64,000 nt of DNA from Roseibacillus sp. (lineage in GTDB: Bacteria; Verrucomicrobiota; Verrucomicrobiia; Verrucomicrobiales; Akkermansiaceae): contig NZAC01000053.1 of NCBI GenBank assembly GCA_002686085.1, positions 1-64,000 on the forward strand, given 5' to 3'. Below the pieces are notes generated by a model. That model had not been told where the DNA came from and ran no database searches. It saw only the letters and a program-made list of their open reading frames with translations. A program made the translations under genes and the position numbers. Positions within the stretch are counted from its first letter, which is position 1. Each line of letters opens with the position of its first letter. Of the stretch, positions 51,398-61,052 are shown in pieces.

Positions 51398-54055
51398 ATG
51401 GACAAAGAGGGATCTACAGCACCAAGAGGGTCTGCCACCGAACGGAAAGCCCCGGAATCTGGCCCCCCGCCTCTGCCTGATGAGGCTGCAGTCCTTGCAA
51501 CAAGTGATGGCGTGGTATCATTCGGTCCAGTGGTAGGCGGGAAACAGACGGTTACAGTCACCGACGAGTATACCGGCCAATCCGTGGATCACCCGGTTCC
51601 GAAAGATCGCACATTGGTTGTCGTTGAGGGCGAACCAATCAGGCAAGGCGATCAAATCACTGAAGGTCCCTCCATTGGGGAAACCGCGACACCATACAAA
51701 AGTGAGGGCGGTTCTATTAAGCGGTTCTTTAAGCGCTTTTTCGGTTGGCTCCTCATTCTCGTGGCTCTTGTCGGCGGATGGGTTCTCCAGCACTATGGAT
51801 TCGCTGCGATTCGGGAGATGCGTCAGCTTGAACGAATCCCCCATGTGGATGCGATCGCTGTCGTAGAGGGCGAGGTAGCGATGAACGGGATCGCCAGTGA
51901 TGAAGGGGAGATGGTGCCCGGCCATTATACCGATAGAAGAAGTTACTACCTTTACTGGAAAAAGGAAGAATACGTCGAGGATGATGACGATGGGCATTGG
52001 GTAACCCGTGCCTCCGGGACGGAGTATGCGAAGTCCTTCATGATGATCGACTCCACCGGAGAGGTTTCCGTATCGCTGGAGTCTCTGATCACCAACGGCC
52101 ATCATCCGGAATTAGGCCTCGATTACCGGAGAAGATCAGGAGATTTCAGATACTCTGAATACAGACTCGATCCCGGGGACGAGGTTTTCGTCTTTGCCAA
52201 GGCGGTAGCCACGGAAGGCACTCCCGAAGACTCGCAAACACCCCCTTATCAGATCGAGTTCGACGATGAGGGAGCTTCATTCACCCCGATCTTCAGTCAG
52301 AATAGTAGCGAACAAGCGCAGAGGTCCGAACAGGGAGCCGCGGGAGTAATGGCCACTATTCTGAGTTTGGCTGCCTTTGCCCTCGCCTCCGTATTTCTCT
52401 GTGTGTTCCTACGCGTCCACCGCCTGCTGGTATTTCTTACCCTTCTTAGCATCCTCAATGTTGTCACATTGTTCATGATTGGCATGAAGATGCTGTCCAG
52501 CGACCTGAATGATGGAGGGGACCGGCTGGCGAGGCACGCCGTGAGTGCAACCGCCGCCGTGGAACAGCAATTAAATCTTGAAGCAGGAGACTTCGACTGG
52601 GACGGGGCCCTTGCCGATTTCCAAGGTCAGGAGGACCAGTGGACTCGCGAGCGCCTGATCGGAATTCGCCACGACTACACCGCCGCGATCGAACGTAACA
52701 ACGCTATCCTTAACCGGTTCCCTGAGCGCTATCTTGCACCTCTCTGGGGCATTCAACGGGAGGCCTCCATTCTTGAGGAAGGAGAACCTCCACCTCCTGA
52801 CTCCGAGATCCGTCCCAGTCCCGTTCCAGAAATACTGACTCTGTTAGGTGGGATCATCGCTCTCGGTGGAGCCATCTGGGGAGGCCTTACAGGGTTCCGG
52901 AGGGTGAAAATCAAACGCTATATCGAGAACGTCCCAACTTCTCTGTCAACGGGCCTGGTCTACGGTCCAGCGGAAGTAAAGGGCCGGGTCGCGCTCTACC
53001 AAGGAGAGGGTCACACGGTGACCGGGCCTCTTTCCGGTGCGAAATGCTGTCACGTGCGCTACAAAGTTACCGAAACGCGGGGCAGTGGTGATGACCGGAA
53101 AACTGTGACCATCGAGCATTGGACGGACCAGGTCCCTTTCCTCTGCCGTGACGCTGAGGGTTACATCCGGGTAGTTCCGGAAGGTGCAGAGGTTCAGGCT
53201 CGGCTTGCAGTGCGTCGAACAAGCGGCAATCGAACCTACTACGAGTATCACCTCATGGAGGATGAAGAGCTCTACATTCTTGGTTCGGCCGTAGTGGAAC
53301 CCATTGAAGGAGAGACTCTCGAGGTAGCGGATGGCAACAACGACGGATTCCCCTTTGTCATCTCCGATCGCAACGAACATGAAACCATGCTGGCCATCAG
53401 TAGAGGGGGGCTCGTACGAATGGGCCTTGGATTCATCGGAATCGTGATGCTTGTCACCCTCTTTTTTACCTCTACGGGCTCTTACTCCCCCAGTGACTTT
53501 CTCCTGGCAGCTCTTACCGCCCCCGCCTGTCTGGTCTTAAGCACGTTTATCCTGATGTTTAACGATCTGGTGTTTCTTCGCAACCGGGTCAAACGTGCCC
53601 ACGCCAATATCGAGGTTGCCCTGAAGAAGCGAATGGACCTGATCCCAAACCTTGAATCGATAGCCAAAACTTATCTTGAGCACGAAAGGCAGCTCCACCG
53701 GGACATTGCCAGCCTGCGAGGGATCCTGAAGGAAAGGGACTTCAGTCCAGAACAAATCGATACTGCCATCCGGGCTGATTGCGCAGTGACTGAGCGACTT
53801 CTTGCTCTCCGCGAGAATCATCCCGACCTCAAGGGTAATACGGTCATGGGTGATCTCATGGACCGGCTGATCCGGGTCGAGAATGAAATCGCTCTCATGC
53901 GGGAGGGCTACAATGACAGCGTGGAGCTCTACCGATCCGGGGCTCAAAGATTCCCCGAAGTCCTCCTCGCCAAGACCTTTGCCTTCAAGGACGCCGATCT
54001 TCTCCGGGCCGAGCTGGAGGTTCGTCAGGTGCCCCAGGTCAGCATGGCCACCTGA
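51398..54055 (+). CDS. Membrane protein: beta-prime-like domain + GIDE/BAM-like + LemA
   Basis: The protein has 885 residues. A Pro-rich N-terminus leads to a domain at about 33-92 that closely resembles a C-terminal part of RNA polymerase beta-prime. It shows Gly-Val-Val-Ser-Phe-Gly, then Val-Pro-Lys-Asp-Arg-Thr-Leu-Val-Val-Val-Glu-Gly-Glu and Gly-Asp-Gln-Ile-Thr-Glu-Gly-Pro. A membrane helix follows (115-131), then a beta domain (145-290), two helices (325-375) and a loop. After another helix (about 500-520) comes a GIDE/BAM-like domain (540-660; Val-Lys-Gly-Arg-Val-Ala-Leu-Tyr, later Cys-Cys-His-Val-Arg-Tyr), then helices (670-725). A LemA domain (730-885) has Ala-Asn-Ile-Glu-Val-Ala-Leu-Lys-Lys-Arg-Met-Asp-Leu-Ile-Pro-Asn. 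LemA/GIDE proteins are known in bacteria; their role is unclear. Confidence 0.85.
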   Translation: MDKEGSTAPRGSATERKAPESGPPPLPDEAAVLATSDGVVSFGPVVGGKQTVTVTDEYTGQSVDHPVPKDRTLVVVEGEPIRQGDQITEGPSIGETATPYKSEGGSIKRFFKRFFGWLLILVALVGGWVLQHYGFAAIREMRQLERIPHVDAIAVVEGEVAMNGIASDEGEMVPGHYTDRRSYYLYWKKEEYVEDDDDGHWVTRASGTEYAKSFMMIDSTGEVSVSLESLITNGHHPELGLDYRRRSGDFRYSEYRLDPGDEVFVFAKAVATEGTPEDSQTPPYQIEFDDEGASFTPIFSQNSSEQAQRSEQGAAGVMATILSLAAFALASVFLCVFLRVHRLLVFLTLLSILNVVTLFMIGMKMLSSDLNDGGDRLARHAVSATAAVEQQLNLEAGDFDWDGALADFQGQEDQWTRERLIGIRHDYTAAIERNNAILNRFPERYLAPLWGIQREASILEEGEPPPPDSEIRPSPVPEILTLLGGIIALGGAIWGGLTGFRRVKIKRYIENVPTSLSTGLVYGPAEVKGRVALYQGEGHTVTGPLSGAKCCHVRYKVTETRGSGDDRKTVTIEHWTDQVPFLCRDAEGYIRVVPEGAEVQARLAVRRTSGNRTYYEYHLMEDEELYILGSAVVEPIEGETLEVADGNNDGFPFVISDRNEHETMLAISRGGLVRMGLGFIGIVMLVTLFFTSTGSYSPSDFLLAALTAPACLVLSTFILMFNDLVFLRNRVKRAHANIEVALKKRMDLIPNLESIAKTYLEHERQLHRDIASLRGILKERDFSPEQIDTAIRADCAVTERLLALRENHPDLKGNTVMGDLMDRLIRVENEIALMREGYNDSVELYRSGAQRFPEVLLAKTFAFKDADLLRAELEVRQVPQVSMAT

Positions 54056-54167
54056 ACCCGGTCTCTCTCCCCTCCAGCAAAGACAATGGAATTCTCCCAT
54101 CAAGGTAGCACCCTGAGAACTCTCCTTGCCCGGTGAGGCTCTCTCGCCTAAGCACCTCCGCGAACTC

Positions 54168-56279
54168 ATGAAGGTCCTTAGCCAATCCACGCTCATCCTC
54201 TTCCTTCTCGCTTCCGGACCACTAGGCGTAGCCCAGCAGCCCGACCCCTTTCCTACTCCGGGAGAAATCACTAATATTACCGGCGGAGCAAAACCGTTCT
54301 TTGAAATATGGGACGAAGACAACGTTTATGGCGTTCTCGATGTCGCCATGGATGGAACAGTTCTCATGTTCAGCCTTCAAGGCGACCCACACCCCGACAA
54401 ACGCCGTGGCAGTAAAATCTATTTGAAACGATCGGAGGATGGGGGTGCCACCTGGAGCGAAAAACAGCTCATCGGCAAGCCAGTCATCCTCGACGTCGAA
54501 AAACTGGGAATCGGTCCCTACAACGGCAAAGGCTGGGGCAACGACAAACACCACCGGATTGCCAGCCTCGGCACCTCGGTTGTTGATGAGACCACCGGGG
54601 AAATCATGATCTTTCTGACCGCTCTCCACCCAGCCCTTTCGATGTACAAGAGCAGGGATCAAGGCAAAACGTGGGCCCTCGAGGATATTACCTTCAGGAA
54701 GGATTCCCGTGGATTTCTTCCTATACCTAACGGCGCCTGCGATCCCGGGATCACCCTCCGGAGCGGCCCTCACAAGGGCCGGCTCCTCGTGCCCTCCCGG
54801 GTCATGCCCAACTACAGCAAGCAGGAGGAAGGCAAGGGCTACACCAACGCGGTCTACAGCGATGACCATGGAAAGACATGGCACCAGAGTGCTCCCTTTC
54901 CCCTCGATGGCACCGGGGAATCCGGTCTGGTCGAGCTTCGTGATGGCACGATCTACCTCAACTCCCGTACTCACACCCGGAAAGGAAACCGGTGGGTGGC
55001 CTTCAGTGACGATAGCGGAGAAAGCTGGCGCGATCTCCACCAGGACGATGAACTCTTTGACGGTCCTCCCGATGTCTACGGATGTAAAGCCGGGCTCCTT
55101 CGATTGGATCAGGATGACGCTGATATTCTCCTTTTCAGCACCCCCTCCTCTAATCTCCCCGGGCGCAAGAACATCCGGGTCTGGGTCAGTTTCGATGGGG
55201 GGAAAAGCTGGCCTCTCAACCGCCTTATCAAACGTGGGCCTGGCAACTACACGTGGCTGACTCAGGGGCGCAAGGGCACCCCCAGCGAGGGCTTCATCTA
55301 CCTTCTCTCCGGCAAGGACTGGATGGCCCGCTTCAACATGGCCTGGCTCCTCGACGCCGGAGAACCAGAGGTGCTCCTGAGTAAGCGCAGCACCTACCGC
55401 TTCGCGGACCGGGATCTGTTTCATGCTGCCGAGAACACCGAGGCGTTTACCTCCAGCGAGCCACGCATGACAAAGAGTCCACTGGGATATCGTCTGGAAA
55501 AAGGCAGCGTGGAAGGCAGGGTATTGACCCGCCGCTTCGTGCTGCCGTCCGGGAAAATGAAAGTGAGCTATCATGCTCCAGAGGATGCAAGGATTCAGCT
55601 AGCCATTATGGACGACAGCGATAGCCGCCTCCGCGATACCCACGCCCTCACGGGCTCCTACCAGATCGACAAGATCATCGATAACTGGCAGGACGGCCCC
55701 ATCGACGAGTGGGTGGGAAAAACCGTTCAGGTTCAGTTCCAGCTGCACGGGGATGCCGAGATTTTCGGCTTCGCGTTCGACGACGTGTCCACGCCGGGCA
55801 GTGATACCGCCAGTATCGGCTCTTCGGATCACCGCTTTGTCCTTCCCCCACGGTACGAGTATCTCATGGCCCAGAATCCTCCCTTTGTGAGATCCGTGGA
55901 GAACGCGGGCCCTTTCCCGGTCGGAGATAATCAGGCTCCAAAGCATCTGCCTCCGGGGATACGCACGAGTTACCGCCTTGCGGACCAAGATCGGCCGGGC
56001 CACGTCCTTACCAGCAAACTGAGCCTGCCCGGCAGAGAGATGAAGATCTCTTGCCATCCCGGCTCTGGAACCATTACCGTATCCCTTTTTGACGAGAGCG
56101 GCTCTCTCCTCAGCACTAGCAAGCCTCTCCGAGACGGCCTGAAATTGCGCTCGCTCGTGGAATGGACTGAAGGGTTTACCCTCAAAGAATACGTCTCCAA
56201 GCCCGTGACCCTGCGCTTCGAACTCACAGCCGATGCACAGGTCTACGGCCTGCATTTCGATCAGGTCTTCTGGGAATGA
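54168..56279 (+). CDS. Secreted sialidase (BNR/Asp-box)
   Basis: From the ATG at 54168 the protein has 703 residues and a signal peptide ending Val-Ala-Gln-Gln; a TTG at 54126 is unlikely. Five Asp-boxes are visible in the first 400 residues: Ser-Glu-Asp-Gly-Gly-Ala-Thr-Trp, Ser-Arg-Asp-Gln-Gly-Lys-Thr-Trp, Ser-Asp-Asp-His-Gly-Lys-Thr-Trp, Ser-Asp-Asp-Ser-Gly-Glu-Ser-Trp and Ser-Phe-Asp-Gly-Gly-Lys-Ser-Trp. This is the six-bladed propeller of exo-alpha-sialidase-like enzymes. Two related beta domains follow (about 415-535 and 590-703). It would release sialic acid or a similar terminal sugar. The nearby SASA-like esterase supports acylated acidic sugars as the target. Confidence 0.88.
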   Translation: MKVLSQSTLILFLLASGPLGVAQQPDPFPTPGEITNITGGAKPFFEIWDEDNVYGVLDVAMDGTVLMFSLQGDPHPDKRRGSKIYLKRSEDGGATWSEKQLIGKPVILDVEKLGIGPYNGKGWGNDKHHRIASLGTSVVDETTGEIMIFLTALHPALSMYKSRDQGKTWALEDITFRKDSRGFLPIPNGACDPGITLRSGPHKGRLLVPSRVMPNYSKQEEGKGYTNAVYSDDHGKTWHQSAPFPLDGTGESGLVELRDGTIYLNSRTHTRKGNRWVAFSDDSGESWRDLHQDDELFDGPPDVYGCKAGLLRLDQDDADILLFSTPSSNLPGRKNIRVWVSFDGGKSWPLNRLIKRGPGNYTWLTQGRKGTPSEGFIYLLSGKDWMARFNMAWLLDAGEPEVLLSKRSTYRFADRDLFHAAENTEAFTSSEPRMTKSPLGYRLEKGSVEGRVLTRRFVLPSGKMKVSYHAPEDARIQLAIMDDSDSRLRDTHALTGSYQIDKIIDNWQDGPIDEWVGKTVQVQFQLHGDAEIFGFAFDDVSTPGSDTASIGSSDHRFVLPPRYEYLMAQNPPFVRSVENAGPFPVGDNQAPKHLPPGIRTSYRLADQDRPGHVLTSKLSLPGREMKISCHPGSGTITVSLFDESGSLLSTSKPLRDGLKLRSLVEWTEGFTLKEYVSKPVTLRFELTADAQVYGLHFDQVFWE

Positions 56280-56383
56280 GCTGCGCCTCGCTTTCCCTCA
56301 CCTTGTCTACTCCGAGAGAACATCAGCATATCCAGCCCTCATGTGCTCTGCCCTCTTCCTCGAATAGAATTAGGGAGCACCCC

Positions 56384-57757
56384 TCAAGGAGAACGCCGCC
56401 GCCCCTTCGGCTGCAATGATTTGTTCGGCTCAGTCGCGCTGTATTGAATCGCGCCGATATCCCAGTTGCCGGTTTTGGGCAGTGGATTACCATCAAAGTC
56501 TGATGTGTAGAGCTCGCTGAGATTGATCGCTTTGCCACGCAATGGGCTATCTGCCTTCAAATGGTAATCTTGGTTTTCAAGGTCGACAAGACCCGGATCG
56601 CCACTGCCAGCTTGGCTGCTGTCACCCTTATACTTGGTATTGGGGGATTTGTATTTTGAATACCAGTTAGCTGTTTTCAGGGCGCCGCCAGATCGATTGC
56701 CGGTATAAGGAGAGGACGAGTAGATAAACAGATTGTTCCTGAAATGGGCCCCCGAAGGTTTTCCAACGGGGTTCCCTCCCCGGACATCAATCCGGGCACA
56801 GGCGTTTTGGGACCTTCCGAACCCATTGTATCTGGCTATCGTATTGTTATCGAAATAGATGCCCGTGCATGGCGCCAGCATGAACAGCCATGACTGTCCA
56901 TCGTAGCACACATTGAAAGAGACTCTCCAATTATAGATTTCCTGTTGATATCGTGGCCAATCGTAGTCCCAGCTGGATTCAATGAACCCAGCATTACCCT
57001 CCGAATAGTTATGATGAATGTAGATATTTTTCTTATGGTATCTGCCACAATCGATTTCGATCGCGCCCCCGTCTGAGCCCCACGGGCTATCTTTGGTCCC
57101 GAAGTTCTTGATGGTGTTGTATGACACTTCCTGGTTTCCAATGTTTAAGTGAATTCCCATTGGTCCCCAACTGCTTTTTGACGTACGCCACAGTGCATAG
57201 CTCGGGCCATCCAAATAATTCTTGGTTATCAAGGTATGCTCGCCAGCTGACATAATGCCCTGGCCAGTTTTGATGAATTCATTGTTTCGAATAATGCAGT
57301 GATCTGCACCACGATCGATCCGGAGAGCCGCCAGCCTCGTCATGATGATCCTCCCCGAGACGTACTCGCCCGGCGTATCGTGAAAATGCAGGTTTTCTAC
57401 AATGAGATAGTCGCCACTGAGGATTATCGCGTTGCCGCTGGCATCGCGAGTAGTGGGATTGGTGAACTTGGGCAGCTCGCCCGTCCCGTAGGAAGTTAGT
57501 CGTATCGGCTTGTCCGCGGTGCCGGATTCCCTGATCCGAATACTTCCAGAAAAGGTAGACCCCTTCTTGAAGTGGACCACATCTCCTGCTGCAAGTGACG
57601 CTGACTCTACCTTCCTGTGCGACTTCCACGGTGAGCGTGTCGAGAGACCGTCGCTTTGATCTGATCCGTCGACCGAATCGATATAATAATCTGCACCACA
57701 ACATACACCTGACCACAGAAGGAGGTTGCTAATGGTGATTGACCGGAAAAACGTCAT
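56384..57757 (-). CDS. Secreted right-handed parallel beta-helix protein
   Basis: The protein has 457 residues and a signal peptide (about 1-21, ending Val-Cys-Cys-Gly-Ala). The start of the mature part, Tyr-Tyr-Ile-Asp-Ser-Val-Asp-Gly-Ser-Asp, is typical of the opening of secreted pectin-lyase-like beta-helix proteins. Repeated Asn/Ile/Gly ladders follow (His-Cys-Ile-Ile-Arg-Asn-Asn-Glu and Ile-Tyr-Phe-Asp-Asn-Asn-Thr-Ile). Such proteins include polysaccharide lyases and hydrolases; I cannot identify catalytic residues or a family. By eye the gene is AT-richer than its neighbours, which could mean recent acquisition. It converges on the sialidase gene and lies downstream of the SASA-like gene. 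Confidence 0.85.
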   Translation of the reverse strand: MTFFRSITISNLLLWSGVCCGADYYIDSVDGSDQSDGLSTRSPWKSHRKVESASLAAGDVVHFKKGSTFSGSIRIRESGTADKPIRLTSYGTGELPKFTNPTTRDASGNAIILSGDYLIVENLHFHDTPGEYVSGRIIMTRLAALRIDRGADHCIIRNNEFIKTGQGIMSAGEHTLITKNYLDGPSYALWRTSKSSWGPMGIHLNIGNQEVSYNTIKNFGTKDSPWGSDGGAIEIDCGRYHKKNIYIHHNYSEGNAGFIESSWDYDWPRYQQEIYNWRVSFNVCYDGQSWLFMLAPCTGIYFDNNTIARYNGFGRSQNACARIDVRGGNPVGKPSGAHFRNNLFIYSSSPYTGNRSGGALKTANWYSKYKSPNTKYKGDSSQAGSGDPGLVDLENQDYHLKADSPLRGKAINLSELYTSDFDGNPLPKTGNWDIGAIQYSATEPNKSLQPKGRRRSP

Positions 57758-57783
57758 ACGCTGAGCCTGCTCAGTTCGCGAGA

Positions 57784-60700
57784 TTAACTCTTGGAAACGC
57801 TAATTGGAACTTCACAGAACGTCAGGGCCGCAATGCCATTTGAGCCCCAGATGATAGCGTCCTCCTGCCTCCACTTCCCACCCCTGATATAGGACAGGTT
57901 CTTTGCGGTTGAGGGCTTAGCCAGTTTCAAGATGATGATTTTTCCGGTGCCCCCGATGGAGTTCAGCTCCGCAGAGTCATCATCCAAGCGGAAGCGTAGG
58001 GCCACTTCATCGTCCCACGTCACGTCCTGATCGAAAACCAGTGTGATTTCATCTTTTCTGGCGCTGGTGTATGAGACGCTCTGGAGATTCGGTGCAGTGA
58101 CGGTCACCGTCGATTCCACTCCGTAGTTGTATTTGTTAACCAGTGGAAACAACTGCCTTGCCATCGCCGCATAGCCTTCTGCCAAAAAGTGGCAACCGCC
58201 GCCCGGGCGAATGCCGAGGGTCGACATGACGCTCATGTTCGAGAACTGCCCGGGTAATTGTCTTTGCCTCTCACGCAACCTGTCGTTTTCCACCGAACGG
58301 CTCCCACACGCACCCGGCCAGATCTGGTGGATATAGTAGTGTTTGATGTTCGGGTAGTCCTGCTTCCAGCTTGCAGACATACGAATAAAGTAATCCTCAT
58401 AATTCACCCAGCCGAAGGTCCCGGTCGCCCCTGATTCACCTTGGTCGTTTTCGCCCTGATGCCAGATCACACCTCGAACCCCGTGCGTCAGTTTCGCCTG
58501 CTGCAAACGCCATAGGAGCCTGCCGTAGATAGTGGTCACGTCTGTCGGGTCGGCCTCATTGCGCTGGTGCTGGTCAATCCTTGTTCCGCCCTGCGCTCCA
58601 TTGATGATGCAGATGGGAACCTTATGCTTTTCGATGAGCATCCTGCCCAACTCAACGCCCCAATAGCCTATCTGAAAATGATGATGGTTCTGGCCGCCGT
58701 TAAAAGACAAGGCGTTGCCCCAGACAGCGTCCCGGGCCCGGCTCTTATTCGTGCTCGGCGTACCAAAGCTGCGCAGCCACGGACTTCTATACGGATGGAC
58801 AACGCGTTGGTCCGTCCAAGCTTCGGCATTGGACTGCCCCTGAATGACAAAGACATCACCACAGACCAGATCACCTGCCTTCTCCAAAACTATTTCCGAG
58901 CCACCACGCTTGATACCAAACTCTGTACGATAGGCGACCAGACCTGCCTGTAAGCTTGCCGACAAGGCATACTTTTTGTCAGCCCCGATCTTCTGGTGCT
59001 GTGTAACGAGAAGCTTGTCGCCGGCATAGAGCCTGAGGAATACCGATTCAGCCGACTCCTTGAGTCTTCCTCTGTAGTGCAGCGTTCCCCTGCCCTTGTC
59101 ATCGCGAGCAAAGAACTGGTGGTTCACCGGTTTCTCATCGGAGGAAGGAATGCGTTTCACCCAGACATCCTGTTTCGATTCTTCAACCACGATCCTGACG
59201 GAGTGCGAGACGACGGTGCCACCATTGTCGAGAGCGAGATCGATGGTCAGGTCCCCACTGTTCTGTGCCCGCTTCAATACAAGCTTACCCGCTCCGGTTT
59301 CGCTGATCGTAGCCATCCCCGATACCTTCCATGAGTAGTTCAGGTCGCCAGACCCGTTGGTCTTCATCTCGGCCAAGTTGCTGATTGAGGGCAAGATCAT
59401 CAACTCATCCCTGCCATTCCATGTTTTTGGAGCGTTGAGCGTATACACGGGATCTGGCACCGTCTCTTGGATCGTGATCGGAATGGTCAGGGTCTTCACC
59501 CCGGATGCGAAGAGCGCTTTGAAATGCAAGGCGACCTTTTTATCTTCAGCAACCCGCCCCGCGTCAAAAGTGTAGTTGTAGCAGTCGACGGCGAGAATCT
59601 CCTCCTTGTCACCATCCTTTAAAACCCAGTAGACCTTCCGGGCTCCTCCCGCTTCTGCTGACAGGACGATCGAGGCTCCCTCTTTCATCTTCAGGCGTTT
59701 GTGCGAGACTGAGAATTCATCACCGTCCTGAACCAGTGGTCCAACAAGGGACTGCAGGGGCTTCTGGTTCTCAAAGCAGAGCTTCAGCCAGTTGAGTGAA
59801 CGCGCCACCGCTTCAAAGCGCACCTCGTCGAGAGCACCATTGAAAGGTCCGCGCCCGTTTCCATGATCACCCAGATCAACGGGCGTTGACGCCGGAGTTT
59901 TCAGGGTGCCGAGCTTACTCACCAGATCGCCGCTGTTATTGATTGTCTCTTCCAGAACGCCATCGACGTAAAAGCGAACCATGTCTTCGGAAACAGTAAG
60001 TGCTACATGCCGCCATTCATTACGGGGCAAGGGGCTGGCGCATCTAGGGTCAAAACCGTAGAGATGGAACCGGGGCTGCCCCCTTCCGGTCATGGTAAAA
60101 TAAGACAGGCCCATATGTGGCTTTTGTCCACGCTCCGGTTCGCCCCATCCGCCAATAGACGCCTGGGCCCAATTGCGTCCCTCGAAGCTCGTGGGATTTA
60201 TCCAGGCTGACATTGTCCGGTCAGCATTACCCGAAGGCATACAGGTCACCCGCCGGTCCGGGCTGGACCCTGATGGCCGAATGACAAGGAGTTTGTCGAC
60301 GCCAAACTCCTGAGCGTCACCGATCATGCCCGTAGTATTGGTGGTGGGTGCGTCAGGCCTGTTGACGCCATCGAGGTTATTGGAAGTGGCGTCTTCCAAG
60401 TTGTCTCCCAGATGCCAGACTGCGGAAAATCCCTCAGCGGTCCGGAACACTTTCTCACCGTTACTCTCGGAGGAAACTTGTTCCTTACCCCAATGCATCT
60501 GGATGGCCTGCTGATCCTTGCCCCTGATGATCGGAATCCGCACCCAAATATCAGCTTCGCCCCTCTGCGCATCCCAACGCTCGATTTGAAAATCCAATGG
60601 CTTGCCCTTGGACGAGAAACGGACGTCCTCCCCCCCGGGCTTCGCATCGCTGAAATTGAAATGGTCCTCGTCCAGACGAACCACTACCGGGAAGTTTTTC

Positions 60701-60858
60701 AAGACTGCCGAGGCAGGCAGGTCCGCCCCAGCAGAATCCGTGACAAGATACATCGAGCCCGAATGTTTCCAGTCGCCATACTGCGCCAAAGCGGGGGAAA
60801 GGAATCCGGAAAAAAATAGAAAAAGAGTCAATAGAGATAAGGAGTGTATCGTATTCAT
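57784..60858 (-). CDS. Secreted LamG + sialate O-acetylesterase-like (SASA) protein
   Basis: The protein has 1024 residues with a signal peptide (1-25, ending Ala-Leu-Ala-Gln). Residues about 45-135 resemble DUF2341. A LamG-type lectin domain follows (about 150-370; Met-Ser-Ala-Trp-Ile-Asn-Pro, Trp-Arg-His-Val-Ala-Leu-Thr, Tyr-Val-Asp-Gly). After linking beta domains comes the esterase core. It has Gly-Gln-Ser676-Asn, then Gly-Ala-Gln-Gly-Gly-Thr, Trp-His-Gln-Gly-Glu-Asn-Asp-Gln, and Cys-His890-Phe-Leu-Ala-Glu-Gly-Tyr near the end. Ser676 and His890 are the probable catalytic pair. It would remove O-acetyl groups from sialic acid or another acetylated glycan. A good ribosome site (GGGAGAG) precedes the ATG. 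Confidence 0.9.
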   Translation of the reverse strand: MNTIHSLSLLTLFLFFSGFLSPALAQYGDWKHSGSMYLVTDSAGADLPASAVLKNFPVVVRLDEDHFNFSDAKPGGEDVRFSSKGKPLDFQIERWDAQRGEADIWVRIPIIRGKDQQAIQMHWGKEQVSSESNGEKVFRTAEGFSAVWHLGDNLEDATSNNLDGVNRPDAPTTNTTGMIGDAQEFGVDKLLVIRPSGSSPDRRVTCMPSGNADRTMSAWINPTSFEGRNWAQASIGGWGEPERGQKPHMGLSYFTMTGRGQPRFHLYGFDPRCASPLPRNEWRHVALTVSEDMVRFYVDGVLEETINNSGDLVSKLGTLKTPASTPVDLGDHGNGRGPFNGALDEVRFEAVARSLNWLKLCFENQKPLQSLVGPLVQDGDEFSVSHKRLKMKEGASIVLSAEAGGARKVYWVLKDGDKEEILAVDCYNYTFDAGRVAEDKKVALHFKALFASGVKTLTIPITIQETVPDPVYTLNAPKTWNGRDELMILPSISNLAEMKTNGSGDLNYSWKVSGMATISETGAGKLVLKRAQNSGDLTIDLALDNGGTVVSHSVRIVVEESKQDVWVKRIPSSDEKPVNHQFFARDDKGRGTLHYRGRLKESAESVFLRLYAGDKLLVTQHQKIGADKKYALSASLQAGLVAYRTEFGIKRGGSEIVLEKAGDLVCGDVFVIQGQSNAEAWTDQRVVHPYRSPWLRSFGTPSTNKSRARDAVWGNALSFNGGQNHHHFQIGYWGVELGRMLIEKHKVPICIINGAQGGTRIDQHQRNEADPTDVTTIYGRLLWRLQQAKLTHGVRGVIWHQGENDQGESGATGTFGWVNYEDYFIRMSASWKQDYPNIKHYYIHQIWPGACGSRSVENDRLRERQRQLPGQFSNMSVMSTLGIRPGGGCHFLAEGYAAMARQLFPLVNKYNYGVESTVTVTAPNLQSVSYTSARKDEITLVFDQDVTWDDEVALRFRLDDDSAELNSIGGTGKIIILKLAKPSTAKNLSYIRGGKWRQEDAIIWGSNGIAALTFCEVPISVSKS

Positions 60859-61052
60859 TTTTTATCGCTCTCCCTATTTGGTCTTCTGTTCTTCGTGTTC
60901 AGATCTTTGCAGAGCCTTCCAAAAGGTTACCTCTCAGACTTCATCACACAATTCTTATCAACAGAATGCGTTGCAGTTAACATGGCATACTACCCTTCAC
61001 TCACGCCCTTCACCTCCCTTCATCGCCAGAGATGAATCTGACGGGGCCACGA

